NCBI GenBank assembly: GCA_963995525.1
Contig: OZ023206.1
Coordinates: forward strand, 63,460,429-63,524,428
Length of the DNA stretch: 64,000 nucleotides
Source of the DNA: Escarpia spicata
Lineage: Eukaryota > Annelida > Polychaeta > Sabellida > Siboglinidae
Reading direction: 5' to 3'
A program made the position numbers and the translations under genes. Below, piece by piece: positions 22,855 through 35,639 of this stretch (positions are counted from its first letter, which is position 1; each line of letters begins with the position of its first letter). The notes under the pieces are model-generated. The model did no database searches and was not told the origin of the DNA. It saw only the letters and a program-made list of their open reading frames with translations.

Positions 22855-23870
22855 ATGGAGAATATCTTTGAGACTTTTAAATATACCAAACACGGTATAT
22901 GTAATTATGAGATGGACGTCGATTCAGAGAATAACTATTATAATGATATTATAACAACATTGTGTAAACATATTACACTGACCAGCAATTTAATAGACCT
23001 AACTATAAAAAACAACGTTGATCTCTCTTTGGTACATTTCAATGCCAGAAGTCTAAGCGCTAGTCTTTATGAAATTCAAGATTCTCTTAAACTGCTCAAA
23101 TTACAATTTGATATTATAGCTATCAGTGAGACATGGTTGAACAAAGACACCACTCCTTTACATAATTGTTACGGTTATGACGTTTTTCACATAGTCAGGG
23201 ATAACAAAAAAGGTGGTGGTGTGGTCATTTACATTAAGAACTTAATGTCCGAATATGTGAAACCAAGTCGATTGTAGTTGACGTTGTACTTAACTGTGCA
23301 ACTGTTGAATTTTTAATTAACAGAAACAAGATTGCATTCGTCAATTATGTATACAGGTGCCCTGGTTCCAATTTAATATGTTTTGGTGACACACTATAAT
23401 GTTTGTTTAATCGTGTACGTAACGAAGATGCATTATTCTTGTGGTGACTTCAACATAGATTTGTTTAAATGCAACAGTTATAGTGGTACGAAACAATTTA
23501 TTGATTTGATGTAGTCTTGGTCTCTTCCATTTAACAAAAAGACCAAGTAAAATTACTTGTACTTCTGCAACATTAATAGACAATACCTTTACTTCAGAAT
23601 TTGAAAGCAAGATTGACAGTGGTCTATTAGTAAATTATATTAACGATCATCTCCCTATATTTGCTTTGTGCAAATGTAATATAAAAATAATATACATTGT
23701 TTTTCAAACAGATGTATACGTCACATTTGTCATGAAAACTTCAACGCGTTGAAAACTGACTTAACCAACAAATATTTATCCACAAAAAGAGTCAATTTTG
23801 CCAATGTAAGAGATACACAAAAATGATGCTGTTTTGTCATCTTAACATCGTAATATCTTTTGATCTATTA
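22855..23870 (+). mobile_element. LINE ORF2 5' part (APE endonuclease)
   Basis: A 140-residue frame shows SLVHFNARSLSASLYEIQDS and DIIAISETWLN, then KKGGGVVIYIKN, typical of the APE endonuclease. Broken frames continue with CGDFNIDLFKCNSY, a TCTSAT.IDNTFTSEFESK-like stretch and NDHLPIFALC to about 23.87 kb. No reverse transcriptase follows, so the element is cut at its 3' side. Confidence 0.85.
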
Positions 23871-23944
23871 AAGAAAGTGCCTACCTTAGGGAAACACAAA
23901 GTCAGTGACTTTAGTCTTTATAGGTTGTTGGTGTGGTTGTGAGT

Positions 23945-24420
23945 GCGCACGCATCAGGTGTAGTTGATTCTTGTTTTATTCTCATACGTTTATTGTTAAA
24001 ATCACAAATTATAAAGACTGTCATCATTCTAAATTTACATACAAGCATTAGTAGCATCATCACAATACGTACATATCAATACATTTGCGATCAAGTAGTC
24101 CAAAGTTATAGTTCACTAAATTATACTGCCTAACAACCAACACAAACTTTAAAATCAAAATGGCAGATTTGTAAACAATAAGCAGAGCACGGCAAACCAA
24201 AATCGCCTCCACCGCAACTCAAATAATTGACGCATTCTTACAAAATAAATGTACATTACTTTGAGTCATTAAATATTAGTTATACCAGTCACATAAACTA
24301 GGCATCATCAAAAAAGCTCTAGATTAGAAACATCTATGTAAGGAATAATATCCCCCCCTCTGTTTTATCATCTCCTGAACTTACTAACAGGCCCTCTTTC
24401 GGGTGTACAACTGTCACGTA
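23945..24420. repeat. Copy 1 of a 0.47-kb dispersed repeat
   Basis: This copy matches 28246-28706 in the same orientation almost base for base, from GCATCAGGTGTAGTTGATTC to GGTGTACAACTGTCACGTA. No open frame or terminal structure is apparent. It continues into GTGTTTTAAAATACCCTGAG at 24427, which is also present after a LINE insertion in copy 2. Confidence 0.9.
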
Positions 24421-24469
24421 ATCCTGTGTTTTAAAATACCCTGAGTCCTGAGTCGGCCCAAACTACTTG

Positions 24470-26830
24470 AAATAGTCAGTGAGTGGTTTAACAAATATGG
24501 TAAATGAACCGACCCGATTAGACTCTGGAAATATCCTTGACCTTGTACTTACATCAAACCCTGCCCTTATCTCCAGTGTAAACACAGTGACAGGCATGAG
24601 CGATCATGAAGCTGTTCTCTTTCACATTAATATGAACCCAATGAAGAAAACCAAACCTCCACACAAAGTGTACAACTTTAAGTCTGCTAACTTAAGCCCT
24701 CAGATCAAACTGTACCCTTCTTGCTCAAAAGTACTTTGCCCGAAATCCTGATAATCTAGACATTTATACAAATTGGAACTTGTTTCACCAAAACTACACT
24801 CAACTGATAGAACAATCTATCCCTAGCCGCATGACAAAATCAAAACCGCATTTACCCTGGATCACAAAAAAAACATAATCAGACTACAAAGAAAACGGGA
24901 CAAAACTCATGCTAATGCAAAGAAAACAAAGAAAAACAATCACAAGAACCTAAGAAAAGAAGTCAACAAAGAAATAACCAAATCCTACAACAGCTGCATC
25001 AATAACATCATAGGAGAAAGCCTCACCACAAACCCTAAGCGATTCTGGTCCTTCATTAAACAGACACAAAATGAAAACCTTGGCACCCAACACTAAAAGC
25101 AAATGACAAGATGCAAACAACTGATCACGACAAAGCAAACACACTAAATGACCACTTCAAATCAGTTCTCACCAAAGAACAACGTCCTTAGTTCCTATCT
25201 CAACTAAAGGCCCATCACCATTCCCTTCAATCGAAACACTTAATATCGGAATAAATGGCATCATAAAACCCTAACACCAAACAAGGCATCAGGACCAGAT
25301 GAAATCCCAGCAATAGTATTAAAGGAGACTGCCAGAGAAATATCTACAATAATACAACACATATTCCAGCAATCAGACACCTCCAGCCAACTCCCACAGG
25401 CCTGGACCACAGCTCTTGTCACCCCAGTATACAAGAAAGGTAGCAAAAATTGATCCCGTAAATTATAGACTAATTTCCCTGACATGCATTCTGTGCAAGG
25501 TGATGGAGCATATCGTTCTTAGTCACATGTGGAAACATCTAAGTGCTAACAACGTTATCCTCCATCACCAGCATGGATTCCGAACTGGACTGTCCTGCCA
25601 AACACAGCTTGTGGAAGCAGTCAATGACTGGGCTTCCTCTATGAACGACCAGAAACAAATAGACGTCATCCTCCTCGATTTTTCCAAAGCTTTCGACAAG
25701 GTTCCCCACAAACGACATCTCAATAAATTAAACTACTATGATATCACAGGTCACACACTACAATGGATAAAGTCATTTCTATCAAACCGCACCCAGATTG
25801 TATCAATAATTGGTTCCCACTCAGCTCCTGCAAATGTCATCTCTGGCGTACCCCAAGGCTCACTCCTTGGCCCTGTCCTTTTCCTACTGTACATAAATGA
25901 CATCACCAATTCAATCAACTCAACTATTAGACTCTTTGCCGATGACTCGATCCTATATAGAGAAATCCAAACACCTGCAGACCATAACATCCTTCAAACA
26001 GACCTAAACAAACTAGCCGACTGGACAGACAAGTGGCAAATGAACTTCAATATCCCAGTGTCAACTTCTCAGAATTACCCATAAACGCAAACCAAGCCAC
26101 TTCACTTACACCATCTCAAACCAACCAGTTTCCCAAGATGATTCACACCCGTAGCTTGGCATCACAATAGATTCCAAACTGTCTTGGACAAAGCATGTTA
26201 ACACCACTGCATCTCAATCCGCTAGAACACTTGGCCTCCTCAAAAACGCTCTCTCCACCCTGCAACATCTAAAGTTAAGGAAACAGCCTACAATATGTTA
26301 GTAAGGCCAAAACTAGAGTACGGAGCTGTAGCGTGGAATCCCTATTTAAATAACATTGATACCCTTGAAAAAATCCAAAGAAGCGCAGCTAGATTTACTT
26401 TAAATGACCACCGCTGCACAACAAGCGTAACCAGCCTTATAAATAAACTTGGTTGACAGACTCTAGAAAGAAGACAATTACAACACCAACTTACCTTCTT
26501 CTACAAAATAAAACACATACTCATTCTATCCTAGAGTTATAAGGCTTGGCATCTACTCCCCCCAGAAACAATAAGCCTACCCACATTACACCCATTCCAA
26601 CAAGCTCTGAGTACCATCCACCTTGTTGCTCCAGCCCACCTTACCAGACTATAGATAAAGACAGAGACTGTGTTTTTAATCTACACAAATTATTGCACTT
26701 GTTTTACATAATTATTTGTTTTATTTTAAAATTATTTGTCAAATTCAGTTTCACGCACCCTTTGCAATGCGCACTGCACATCTCCTAGGTTTGCCCCAGA
26801 AGAGGCTGTGTGGAGAAGCAACACCTTAGA
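24470..26830 (+). mobile_element. 5'-truncated LINE (endonuclease C-term, reverse transcriptase, 3' end)
   Basis: Endonuclease end: MVNEPTRLDSGNILDLVLTS and SDHEAVLFH. Reverse transcriptase at 25416-26084: LLDFSKAFDKVPHKR, SGVPQGSLLGPVLF and LFADDSILYR. The C-terminal region continues with frame changes to about 26.66 kb (WHLLPPETISLPTLHPFQQA). An untranslated 3' part follows. Several frameshifts show that it is inactive. Confidence 0.88.
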
Positions 26831-26949
26831 CCTAACAGTGATTCTATAATTTTATACACTTGTGGAATTGTGTGTGTATTTATTCAAATTACTGTATATC
26901 ATATAGCATTTTATAGATTATGTATAATTATATCGCATCAACTATATAT

Positions 26950-26992
26950 ATGTGGTTATGTATGTGTATATATATATATATATATGGTTGTC
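26950..26992. repeat. TA-rich microsatellite
   Basis: A run of TATATA..., broken by GTGTA. Confidence 0.8.
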
Positions 26993-27019
26993 TTTTCTTG
27001 TATCATGTTACCAAAGTTT

Positions 27020-27995
27020 GAATATCATTGCGGATGATATGAAACTCTTCCATCCAATTTACACCAATGAAGATTGCACAAAGCTTCAACAAGATCTTAC
27101 CCATGCAGAACATTGGACATACGAATCTCTTTTAAAGTTCCACCCAGACAATTGCAGCCATATGAGAGTAGGATCATCAACCATAAAAAATGACAGCTAC
27201 ACACTGGGACCTAATCATATAACGCTGGCAAGTACGGATAAGGTGAAGGATATTGGCGTCACTTTTGACTCATCACTAAACTTTGAGGCACATGTTGGAA
27301 AAAATTAATAAAGCCAATTCAATGATGGGGATAATTCGTCGCACTTTTGATTACATGGATGAACAGTGTTTTTCTACTGTTTTTAAATCTCTCGTCCGCC
27401 CACATATTGAATATGCAAATCAAGTATGGGCTCCGTTCTTAATGAAAGACATTACAGCTCTTGAAAATGTTCAGCGTAGAGCAACCAAATTAATTCCAGA
27501 TTTTAAAGATCTTAAATACAATGAACGTCTGCAAAGACTAAAATTATCAACTCTGTCATATCGTCGCCTCAGAGGAGACATGATTGAAATGTATAGGATT
27601 TTAACAGACAAATATGATACAGCTGTGACATTGAACTTTATAACTTTGAGGGATACCGAATCATGTACGCGAGGACATCACCTAAAAATATTCAAAGGAC
27701 GTTGTCGGTTAAACATTAAAAAAAATCATTTATACACCGATGCACGGACGTATGGAACAGCCTCCCACAGTGTGTGGTAGATGCTCCATCAGTCCAGTCC
27801 TTTGAGGGAAAATTTGACAAATTATGGAAAAACCACCCAATTAAGCTCGATTACACAGCCCCACCCCTATTATGGAACAACTCGTCAGACGCATGCGCAC
27901 CATATTGTTTGACGACAAACATCAGAGCTGGCGTTAGACTTAGAGGCATCACAGCCTAGAAGCCAGAAGAGGACCTGTAAGAACGTGTAAGTAAG
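27020..27995 (+). mobile_element. LINE reverse transcriptase C-terminal half with 3' tail
   Basis: It begins at the catalytic box, IIADDMKLFHPIYTNED, and continues with FHPDNCSHMRVGS and DIGVTFDSSLNFEAHV, then after a frameshift near 27300 with KANSMMGIIRRTFDYMDEQC, VQRRATKLIPDFKDL and YRRLRGDMIEMYRIL. A second frameshift is near 27.76 kb. The last ORF ends at 27959 and a GTAAGTAAG tail follows. It is related to the fragment at 53353-54110. Confidence 0.88.
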
Positions 27996-28245
27996 AATGA
28001 TTCATTTATGTCTTCTATTATCGCTCACACAAACTAAATCAGATCATGTTGGCCGTTTCGTAATACATAATTATGTTGTTTGCAAGTCATATACTGGCGT
28101 CATTTGGACATTTAGACATTCAGTCGCTTGATTTCATGACGAAGATGACGTACGTTTCTCTCTTATCAGTGTTATTTTTCACAAACAGGAAAACAAACTT
28201 CCCGCGTTAGCACGAACTTCGTAGTAATGTTATAACTTTTACGAT

Positions 28246-28706
28246 GCGCATGCGTCAGGTGTAGTGGATTCTTGTTTTATTCTCATACGTTTATTCTTAA
28301 AATCACAAACTATGAAGACTGTCATCATTCCAAATGTACATACAAGCATTAGTAGCATCATCACAATACGTACATATCAATACATTTGCGATCAAGTAGT
28401 CCAAAGTTGTAGTTCACTAAATTATATTGCCTAACAATCAACACAAACTTTAAAATCAAAATGGCGGATTTGTAAACAATAAGCAGAGCGCGCCAAACCA
28501 AAACCGCCCCCACAGCAATTCAAATAATCGACGCATTCTTACAGAATAAATGTACATTACCTTGAGTCATTAAATATTAGTTATACCAGTCACATAAACT
28601 AGGCATTATGAAAATAGCTCTAGATTAGAAACATCTATGTAAAGAATAATCTCCTCAACTTACTAACAGGCCCTCCTTTGGCTTCGGGTGTATAACTGTC
28701 ACGTAC
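28246..28706. repeat. Copy 2 of the 0.47-kb dispersed repeat
   Basis: A near-identical direct copy of 23945-24420. Its continuation is interrupted by a minus-strand LINE and resumes at 29767 with GTGTTTTAAAATACCCTGAG, so the pair gives an occupied and an empty version of the same site. Confidence 0.9.
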
Positions 28707-29766
28707 CTTATCTTATCTTAATAAATAATCCATAAATTCCCAGAAGGGACAACACATGGATGGTAGATGAGAGGCAAACGTCCAGGGTAGCGCCTCTAGC
28801 CTACTCCGAAATGATGTACTGTAGCAGGCCGCAAGAATATTGCTGGATAATTTATTCCAATCTGGTATAGTTCTTAAAATTACAGATTTATACAAAATGG
28901 TTTTATTACAACTAGGTCTACTTAATTTATGATTAAATAAAATATTCACATCCTGATCCATCGATGATCCTGCACTTGTAGCTCTATTAACCTTTTGCAC
29001 ACCAAAGTCTGAACATTTTATTGGCAATTCATCATTATTTATTTTATAAAACAGAGTTAAACGCATAATACGTCTCCGATCTGTTAATTAATTTAAGTCT
29101 TTTAACAATTCTGTCACACTTATTTCATGAATATTTAGATTTTATTTATCTTCCGTCTTTGAATTACTTCAAGGCTGTTAATTTATTATGGAATAAATTA
29201 TTAAGTTTGTATTCATGTTTTACTTGAAAATTAGTTAATTTATTCTTTATATATTATGTTATAATGAGTGCAATTTAATTAGTAGTCAACCTGTTTTATT
29301 TATGTATTGTTAGTAATGTATATGTATGTGTACACATTAACTGCATCTATGAGATGATTGATTCACTTTGTTCCAGAAGAACTTACTGTCCTACTTTTAT
29401 GCTTTAATTTTATGGAACAAGGAAACTAGTATTACATTATTATTTCTGGTGGTCCTCGCTATAAGCCCCTAGGGGTTTCTAGAGGATCTCCACGGTTACA
29501 ATATTTGTTTTTTCTTCTGTTTTTATAATCCATTGTACATGTGTTCACTAATTTGTACTTGTAATCGAAATAAAGTTCATTCATTCAATTTCTTTCATTA
29601 GGAATGGATCCCAGATTGTTGCAGCATATTCCATTCCAGCTCTTACTAATAAAATATACGCAATTGTTTTACATTTTTGTGAACAACCTCTAAGATTTCT
29701 ACGTAAAAATCCAAGTTTTTGATTACCCTTCTTAACCACTTCAGCAATGTGCTTAGACCAAATTTG
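28707..29766 (-). mobile_element. LINE 3' part inserted in repeat copy 2
   Basis: Read on the minus strand from 29766: WSKHIAEVVKKGNQKLGFLR and ILLVRAGMEYAATIWDPFLM, then, after an inserted block, TLFYKINNDELPIKCSDFGV and ILRTIPDWNKLSSNI, ending near 28713 with an AAGATAAGATAAG tail. The terminal tandem tail and 5' truncation are normal LINE features. Confidence 0.85.
29070..29600 (+). mobile_element. 3' untranslated end of another LINE, nested
   Basis: This block splits the minus-strand LINE. It ends in AATAAAGTTCATTCATTCAA and contains GGTGGTCCTCGCTATAAGCC, which I read as a 3' untranslated region of a plus-strand LINE. No coding sequence remains. Confidence 0.6.
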
Positions 29767-30300
29767 GTGTTTTAAAATACCCTGAGTCCTGAGTCGGACC
29801 AGGACATAAACTTACTAATATTCATATACCCTACCATCTACCTGTTTGTGTGTGCACCAGCCCAAACCCTGCACTTGCACTGTTTTAAAACTGCTTAGTT
29901 TTATTTTACTTTTATTCTACATAAATGCGACTTCAGCTTGAATGAAGGATTGGAGGGGACCTGCGCATGCGTGGAGTAGCCGTGCATTTTCTTTCGTATG
30001 TGATTGAACTCTAGATTTTCATATATTTGTGGCGTTTATTTTCATTAATAAATTTAAACTTTAGGTAGAATATGACGAAGAGTTAGGTTTATATAGTTTT
30101 GTAAATTTTGAGGGGATAGGTTAGTCAACATTTCTGAATATCAGTACTTTGAGCAAACTACATCAAGTTCGTGTAAGTTTGTAACTTTGTTTACTTCCGT
30201 TGATCTCGAAGGTATGTTCCAACTCAATATCTCATTGTTTATCTTGGTGATCTTCATCTTCTGTTTCAAAACTTTTTCCTCTGATGTTTTCTGACCCCCT
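29767..30300. other. Continuation of the dispersed repeat; no gene
   Basis: Starts with the shared GTGTTTTAAAATACCCTGAG, then unique AT-rich sequence. No coding pattern. Confidence 0.5.
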
Positions 30301-33300
30301 CAGTATTATGACATCGACAGCATTAGCTTACAAAACAAAACTTTACTTCGGACACTGTGCACCTGCTACAGCGTACTCGTTCAGTCTCTCAATGACTCAC
30401 TAAAACGACAACCTAAGCGCACCGTCTATCGCCAACGATTTGTCCTGCTTTACTTGGCGAGCCTCCTACTTAGCAACTCGTATGCTCCGGAGCCGAACCC
30501 CGGCCCTAATGACTGCCGTTCCTCCTCAAACTCCAACAATCTCAACACTCCGCCTGGAAATGTGATACTTGTGATTTCCCAGTAAAGTGGACGGACAGAG
30601 GAGTGGCCTGTGAGACATGTGGCCAATGGTTCCACACCCACTGCCAGAGCATTGACACATTGACGTGCCAACAACTAGGAGACAGCAAAGAGGATGTTCC
30701 CTGGCATTGTGCCATCTGCGGAAATCCCAACAGTCAGACTGTGTATGATCTCCGTGGAGATGATTGGTCAGTCTCTGATTTGTCCTCTATTAACTTACCC
30801 AGCCGCACTGATTCCGGCTCTACCCCAACTGAATCACACTTCCAACGTCCCCAGCAGAGAAGGCCGAGATGCTTAATCTCCTCGACATTGTGAAACCAGA
30901 CGTAGTCATTGGAACTGAAACGTGGCTTACTCCTGACATCAACAGTGCATAAATCTTCCCTTACACATTCACCGTCTACAGGAAAGACCGATAAAACAGA
31001 AATGGAGGAGGTGTCCTTACCGCTGTACGATCTAACCTTGACAGCAACATCGTACCTGAGCTGGAGGTCAACTGTGAGCTCCTGTGGATCAAGTTGAAAC
31101 TCCAAGGCAGAAGGGCCCTCTACATTTGCGCATACTACAGACTAAACGTCTCAGACGAAGTGAGTCTGTTGGAATTCCACCGATCTTTATCTAAGACAGT
31201 AACTCTCCCCAATGCCCACCTCCTAATTGGCGGTGACCTCAACTTCCCAGATTGGGACTGGATGACTCTGATGCCTAAGCCTACTTGCCCCCGACTCCAC
31301 ACTGACTTTATCGACATCCACCAAGACCACGGTCTTGAACAGATGGTGGAGGAACCAACACGTCTCAACAACACACTGGATCTGATCATCACCAACACCC
31401 CACGGCTCATACCCCGCGTCAAGGTATTCCCGGGAGTCTCAGACCACGATGCTGTCTACTACGAATTCATCATTCACTGCCCAAAGAAGAAACAGACGGC
31501 ACGGTCCATCCCAACAAGGCTGATTGGCGTGGACCCAAGCAGGCAATGAACTGGCTGTCGAATTGGAGGGAGTGAAGACTGACGCCAACACTGAAGAACT
31601 CTGGACCAAGTTCAAGACTTCACTGTTGGAAGCCATCCAACAATTCATCCCACACAAGACAGCACGCATAAAAGAAAGCCAACCTTGGGTAAGCCCAGCA
31701 CTCTGCAAGCTCATCAAGAGACGAGACCGGGTATTCAAGAAGATGAGGAAACACGGCACAGAAGAACTTAAGACCGAGACACGGCAACTGAGAAGAGATG
31801 TCCAACGCCAACTCCGTATGGCATATTCGACCTACTTGAACAACTTGTTCACAGATGAGGATCAAGAAACAAACCAGGCTACAAGGAACAAACGCTTCTG
31901 GTCCTTTATGAAGCATCAGAAGTCCACCAACTATGGCATCGCTCCCCTGAAGATGGAAGGACAATTGGTATCGGACCCATCAGCACAGGCCGACATCCTC
32001 AACAGGCAATTCCAGTCGGTGTTCAGTGAGGGCAGGTGCTATACCTATAAAGAATTCCAGGCCAAAGGCAACATGGGCTCATCACATGATTTCCCGGTTC
32101 TCGATAACATCCAAATCTCAGTAGAGGGGGTGCGAAAACTTTTCAAAAATCTGCAGCCCAAGAAAGCAAGCGGCCCCGATACCATCATCCCCAGTATCCT
32201 CAAAGAGCTGGCAATCGAAGTGGCTCCAATCCTGACAGCTATATACCAGTCCTCCATCAACACCGGAGTAGTCCCATCTGACAGGAAGGATGCCCACGTG
32301 ACACCGGTCTTCAAAAAGGGAGAACAGTATGATCCATCCAAATACAGACCAGTGTCACTCACAACTGTGCCATGCAAATTGGTGGAGCACATCGTCACCA
32401 GTGCCATCATGAACCATCTTGAGAAGCATAAAATCCTGTGTGACCAGCAACATGGATTCAGAAAGAACAGATCCTGTGAGACTCAGCCCTTAGAACTTAC
32501 TGACGAACTCTATACAAACATGGAGAAAGGCGAGCAGACGGACATCCTAATATTGGACTTCGCGAAAGCCTTTGATAAGGTAAACCGCAGTCTGCTCCTA
32601 CACAAGCTCCATCAGTATGGCATACAGGGTACCACCAATGCATGGATCACCAACTTCCTCAGAAACCGGAGACAAGCAGTAGTCGTGGAGGGCACTAGAT
32701 CCAGTTTCATTGATGTCCGTTCAGGAGTACCTCAGGGCTCCGTCCTGGGCCCCTGCTTGTTCTTAGCATACATCAACGACTTGCCTGAGAACCTGACGTC
32801 ACCAGCCAGACTGTTTGCTGATGGCACATCACCGTACTGTACTGTACACCGTGGTAAAGGCACTGAAATACCATGATATACTACAACAAGACCTCCAGCG
32901 ACTTGCCCAATGGGAGAAGAACTGGGACATGGCCTTCCACCCAGAGAAGTGCACCACACTGCCTGTCACCAGAGCAAGGAAGGTCCTGAATCACCCCTAC
33001 CAGCTCCATGGACACACACTTGAGACCACAGACTCCGCAAAGTACCTTGGTGTCACCATCAACAAGGACGTGGGCTGGAAAACCCACATCGACAACATCT
33101 GTGCAAGAGCCAATAAGACATTAGGCTTCTTGCGGAGGAACTTGAAAATAGGGTCGACCTCCATCAAGCAGACAGCCTATAAGTCCTTTGTTAGGCCCAT
33201 CCTAGAGTATGCCTCAACGGTATGGGACCCACCTACCCAACGCGCCATAAACAAAATTGAGGCTGTACAACGAAGAGCTGCCCGGTATGTCCTTAGACGC

Positions 33301-33857
33301 TACTACAACACGTCTAGCGTCAAGGACATGCTCCCCCCTAGAACAACGCCGCTCGACTGACCATGCTGTATAAAATTCACACAAACCAAGTCAGTGCCAC
33401 TGGACAGAAGAGAAAGCTGAAGCCACCACCACCACGCCAACGACGCGGCCACTGTTCTCACAGCCGCAATGTCGCACCCAGTACCATCAGCACTCATTCC
33501 TACCCAGAACCATCAGAAAATGGAACAACCTTCCAGACCTACTAGTGGAGGCTAAAACAGTCGACACTTTTGTGTCAAGGATCTCCAAAACTAACATTGA
33601 ACTGCTAGGGTCCTTATTAGAGAGCTGTAGATAACTAGTATTAGTAGTAGCTCTTGTAGTTGTTTTATTTGGTTTTTTTTGTCTGTTTGTTCTGTTCTTT
33701 TGGGCCTGACACTGCCTTGTGCAGGGTTTATTAGTAAGGTGTATTTTTTAAATCTATTTTGTAGAAGGTGGGTTTTTCTTTCCAAATGCCAGATCCCCAG
33801 AATAGTGGCAGAATAATCATATATTGATTGTGGCCAATTAACGGAAGAAGAAGAAGC
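30300..33857 (+). mobile_element. Nearly full-length CR1-like LINE (2A-like, PHD, APE, RT)
   Basis: Domain order: a hydrophobic leader with a 2A-like motif (about 30.43-30.51 kb); a PHD zinc finger with CETCGQWFHTHC and WHCAICG (about 30.56-30.73 kb); APE endonuclease with GTETWLTP, NGGGV, IGGDLNFPDWDW and GVSDHDAVYY (about 30.87-31.5 kb); and reverse transcriptase at 31524-33600 with LILDFAKAFDKVN, SGVPQGSVLGPCLF and LFADG. The catalytic FADD reads FADG, and a frameshift follows. C-terminal parts run to about 33.6 kb, then a 3' untranslated region ends in GGAAGAAGAAGAAG. Frames change near 30.9, 31.5, 32.85 and 33.36 kb, so the copy is inactive though complete in layout. Confidence 0.9.
30484..30510 (+). 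other. 2A-like ribosome-skipping motif in LINE
   Basis: The frame LLYLASLLLSNSYAPEPNPG, followed by PN, has the ExNPGP core of 2A peptides. The Asp usual at the first motif position is Ala. Such motifs near the N terminus of APE-type LINE proteins are known. Confidence 0.6.
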
Positions 33858-33994
33858 TAATCCAAAGGCATTATATTTCACAATCCACATCCCTGGCCTC
33901 GACATGAAGTTCACACTGCTCATAGCCCTGTGCTTTGTTGCTGCAAACATGCATAGATACCTCCACCAAAACTCCACAACTGAGGATGACCTCC

Positions 33995-34620
33995 CAACAT
34001 GACAAGAAAGCTGCCATCCTTTCCAAAATCCACAGTTACAAAGAAAAACAAGATGATGCCAACTAAACCTCACAGCCTGCCCTTACTGTATATTTGTGGA
34101 CTACTAGTCCAAGCAGGGGACCTTCATCCAAACCCTGGCCCCATGTCAACCTCCACTCCAGACTTCCCATTTGGCACCGGGCCTGCAGTCTTGAGGTACA
34201 TCAACATCACCATGCCATCCAATGTGATGAATGTGACTGCTGGTACCACACCTCGTGTGTCCAAATAAATGATACCACATATGAACATGCAGTTAACACA
34301 CAACAGCTAGTGTCTTATGGTTTTGCTCTTGTTGTGGGCTCCCAAACTATTCTATATGTCTATTCTCAAGCAACATAACCACATCAAACCAATACCCAGT
34401 TGTGCAGTCTCTTCCAGACAGCAGTAACTACGCAAATAGCATGTATGACCCAAACCCTACATTTGCACCTAATCTAGCAAATACATCTACCCCCGACCGA
34501 GCAAACGCTAAAACAAAATCTAAACTAAAAGCCATGCTGATCAACTGCAACAGTGTCCAGAGCACAGCCAAAGTATCCCAACTTCAGGCAACAATAAATT
34601 CAACAAACCCTGACTAAAAC
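33995..34620 (+). mobile_element. 5' fragment of a second CR1-like LINE (2A-like, PHD)
   Basis: Starts MTRKLPSFPK and runs through LLYICGLLVQAGDLHPNPGP, a 2A-like DLHPNPGP motif at 34117-34140. After a frame change comes a PHD-like HHHAIQCDECDCWYHTSC. At 34402-34617 a frame leads to KLKAMLINCNSVQSTAKVSQ, the beginning of an APE endonuclease, and then it breaks off. Endonuclease core and reverse transcriptase are absent. Confidence 0.75.
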
Positions 34621-35639
34621 TAAAGAACACTACATTTAGGTGCAGTTTACAAGATAATACATCTTACTCGTGTGCCTTGACTGTATACAGGCTACTGTAC
34701 CTGGGTATGTTCGGACGGGACATTTGATTGCAACATGATAATAATTTGTTTTCTATCTATGGCAGGTAACTAACTTGTTTACACTTTACTCCCTGGCATA
34801 CCTGTTCAATGGAACACCGTCTGGACATTTCTGGGAAGCATATACTAATGCAGACACCTGTCACCCCGTCATTTGGCCGGGCTGAGTCGGCCGGGAGCGG
34901 GTAAGAATTTTGATTGACCGTGACGGGTACAAACCCGTCAACTATGTAATGACCCGAACTAGCCCTTTATATACGACGGGCAGTGTGACAGACGCCGTAC
35001 ACGCGTAGCCTTTCTCTGACGTTGGCACAACCTTCCCAGGGCAGTTCCTGGAAATATTCTACACATGTGAGTAGTTTGTTGTAGCAATAGTCAAGTGGAT
35101 ACTGTTTAAATGCAACAGCGTAGGTACATTGTTCATTACTTCTGTCAGTCAAAAACTGACACTCGAACGACTTGTATTGGCACTATTGTGGGAAAGTTTC
35201 CGGCGTTTGAATTGCCAATAAAAAATCGCCGACTGAATTGTTAAAGTTGCATTGACGTCGCCCACTAAACTGTTTGTAACATTCGATTCAATCAAATTAC
35301 GACGGCATCATTTTAGCCGAGTTTAAGGACGATTTCCTTATTTAGCATTCGCGTACTGGCCCGTTATTCTCCGTATACAAGTACGAGTAATCGGGAGCGT
35401 TACGGTTTTTGGCGCCCAATATACTGAACGTGCTTCGTTATTTCCCTAGAGGAATCCCGTTAATTCAAAGCACGTAACACTATCAATTGAAACAGCAATG
35501 TAGCATTTTTGTCTTCGCCAGGCCGTCGCCGTCGAAGAATTGTCGAAATTACATTACGCCTTTTTTCGAATCAAAACCAACGAAAATTACGTTGACTGCC
35601 ATCATTCAACGGGATGACGAAGGTGTGGACCGAGTGGAG
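34621..35639. other. No gene seen
   Basis: Unique sequence with stops in all frames until the 33-bp repeat region. Confidence 0.5.
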
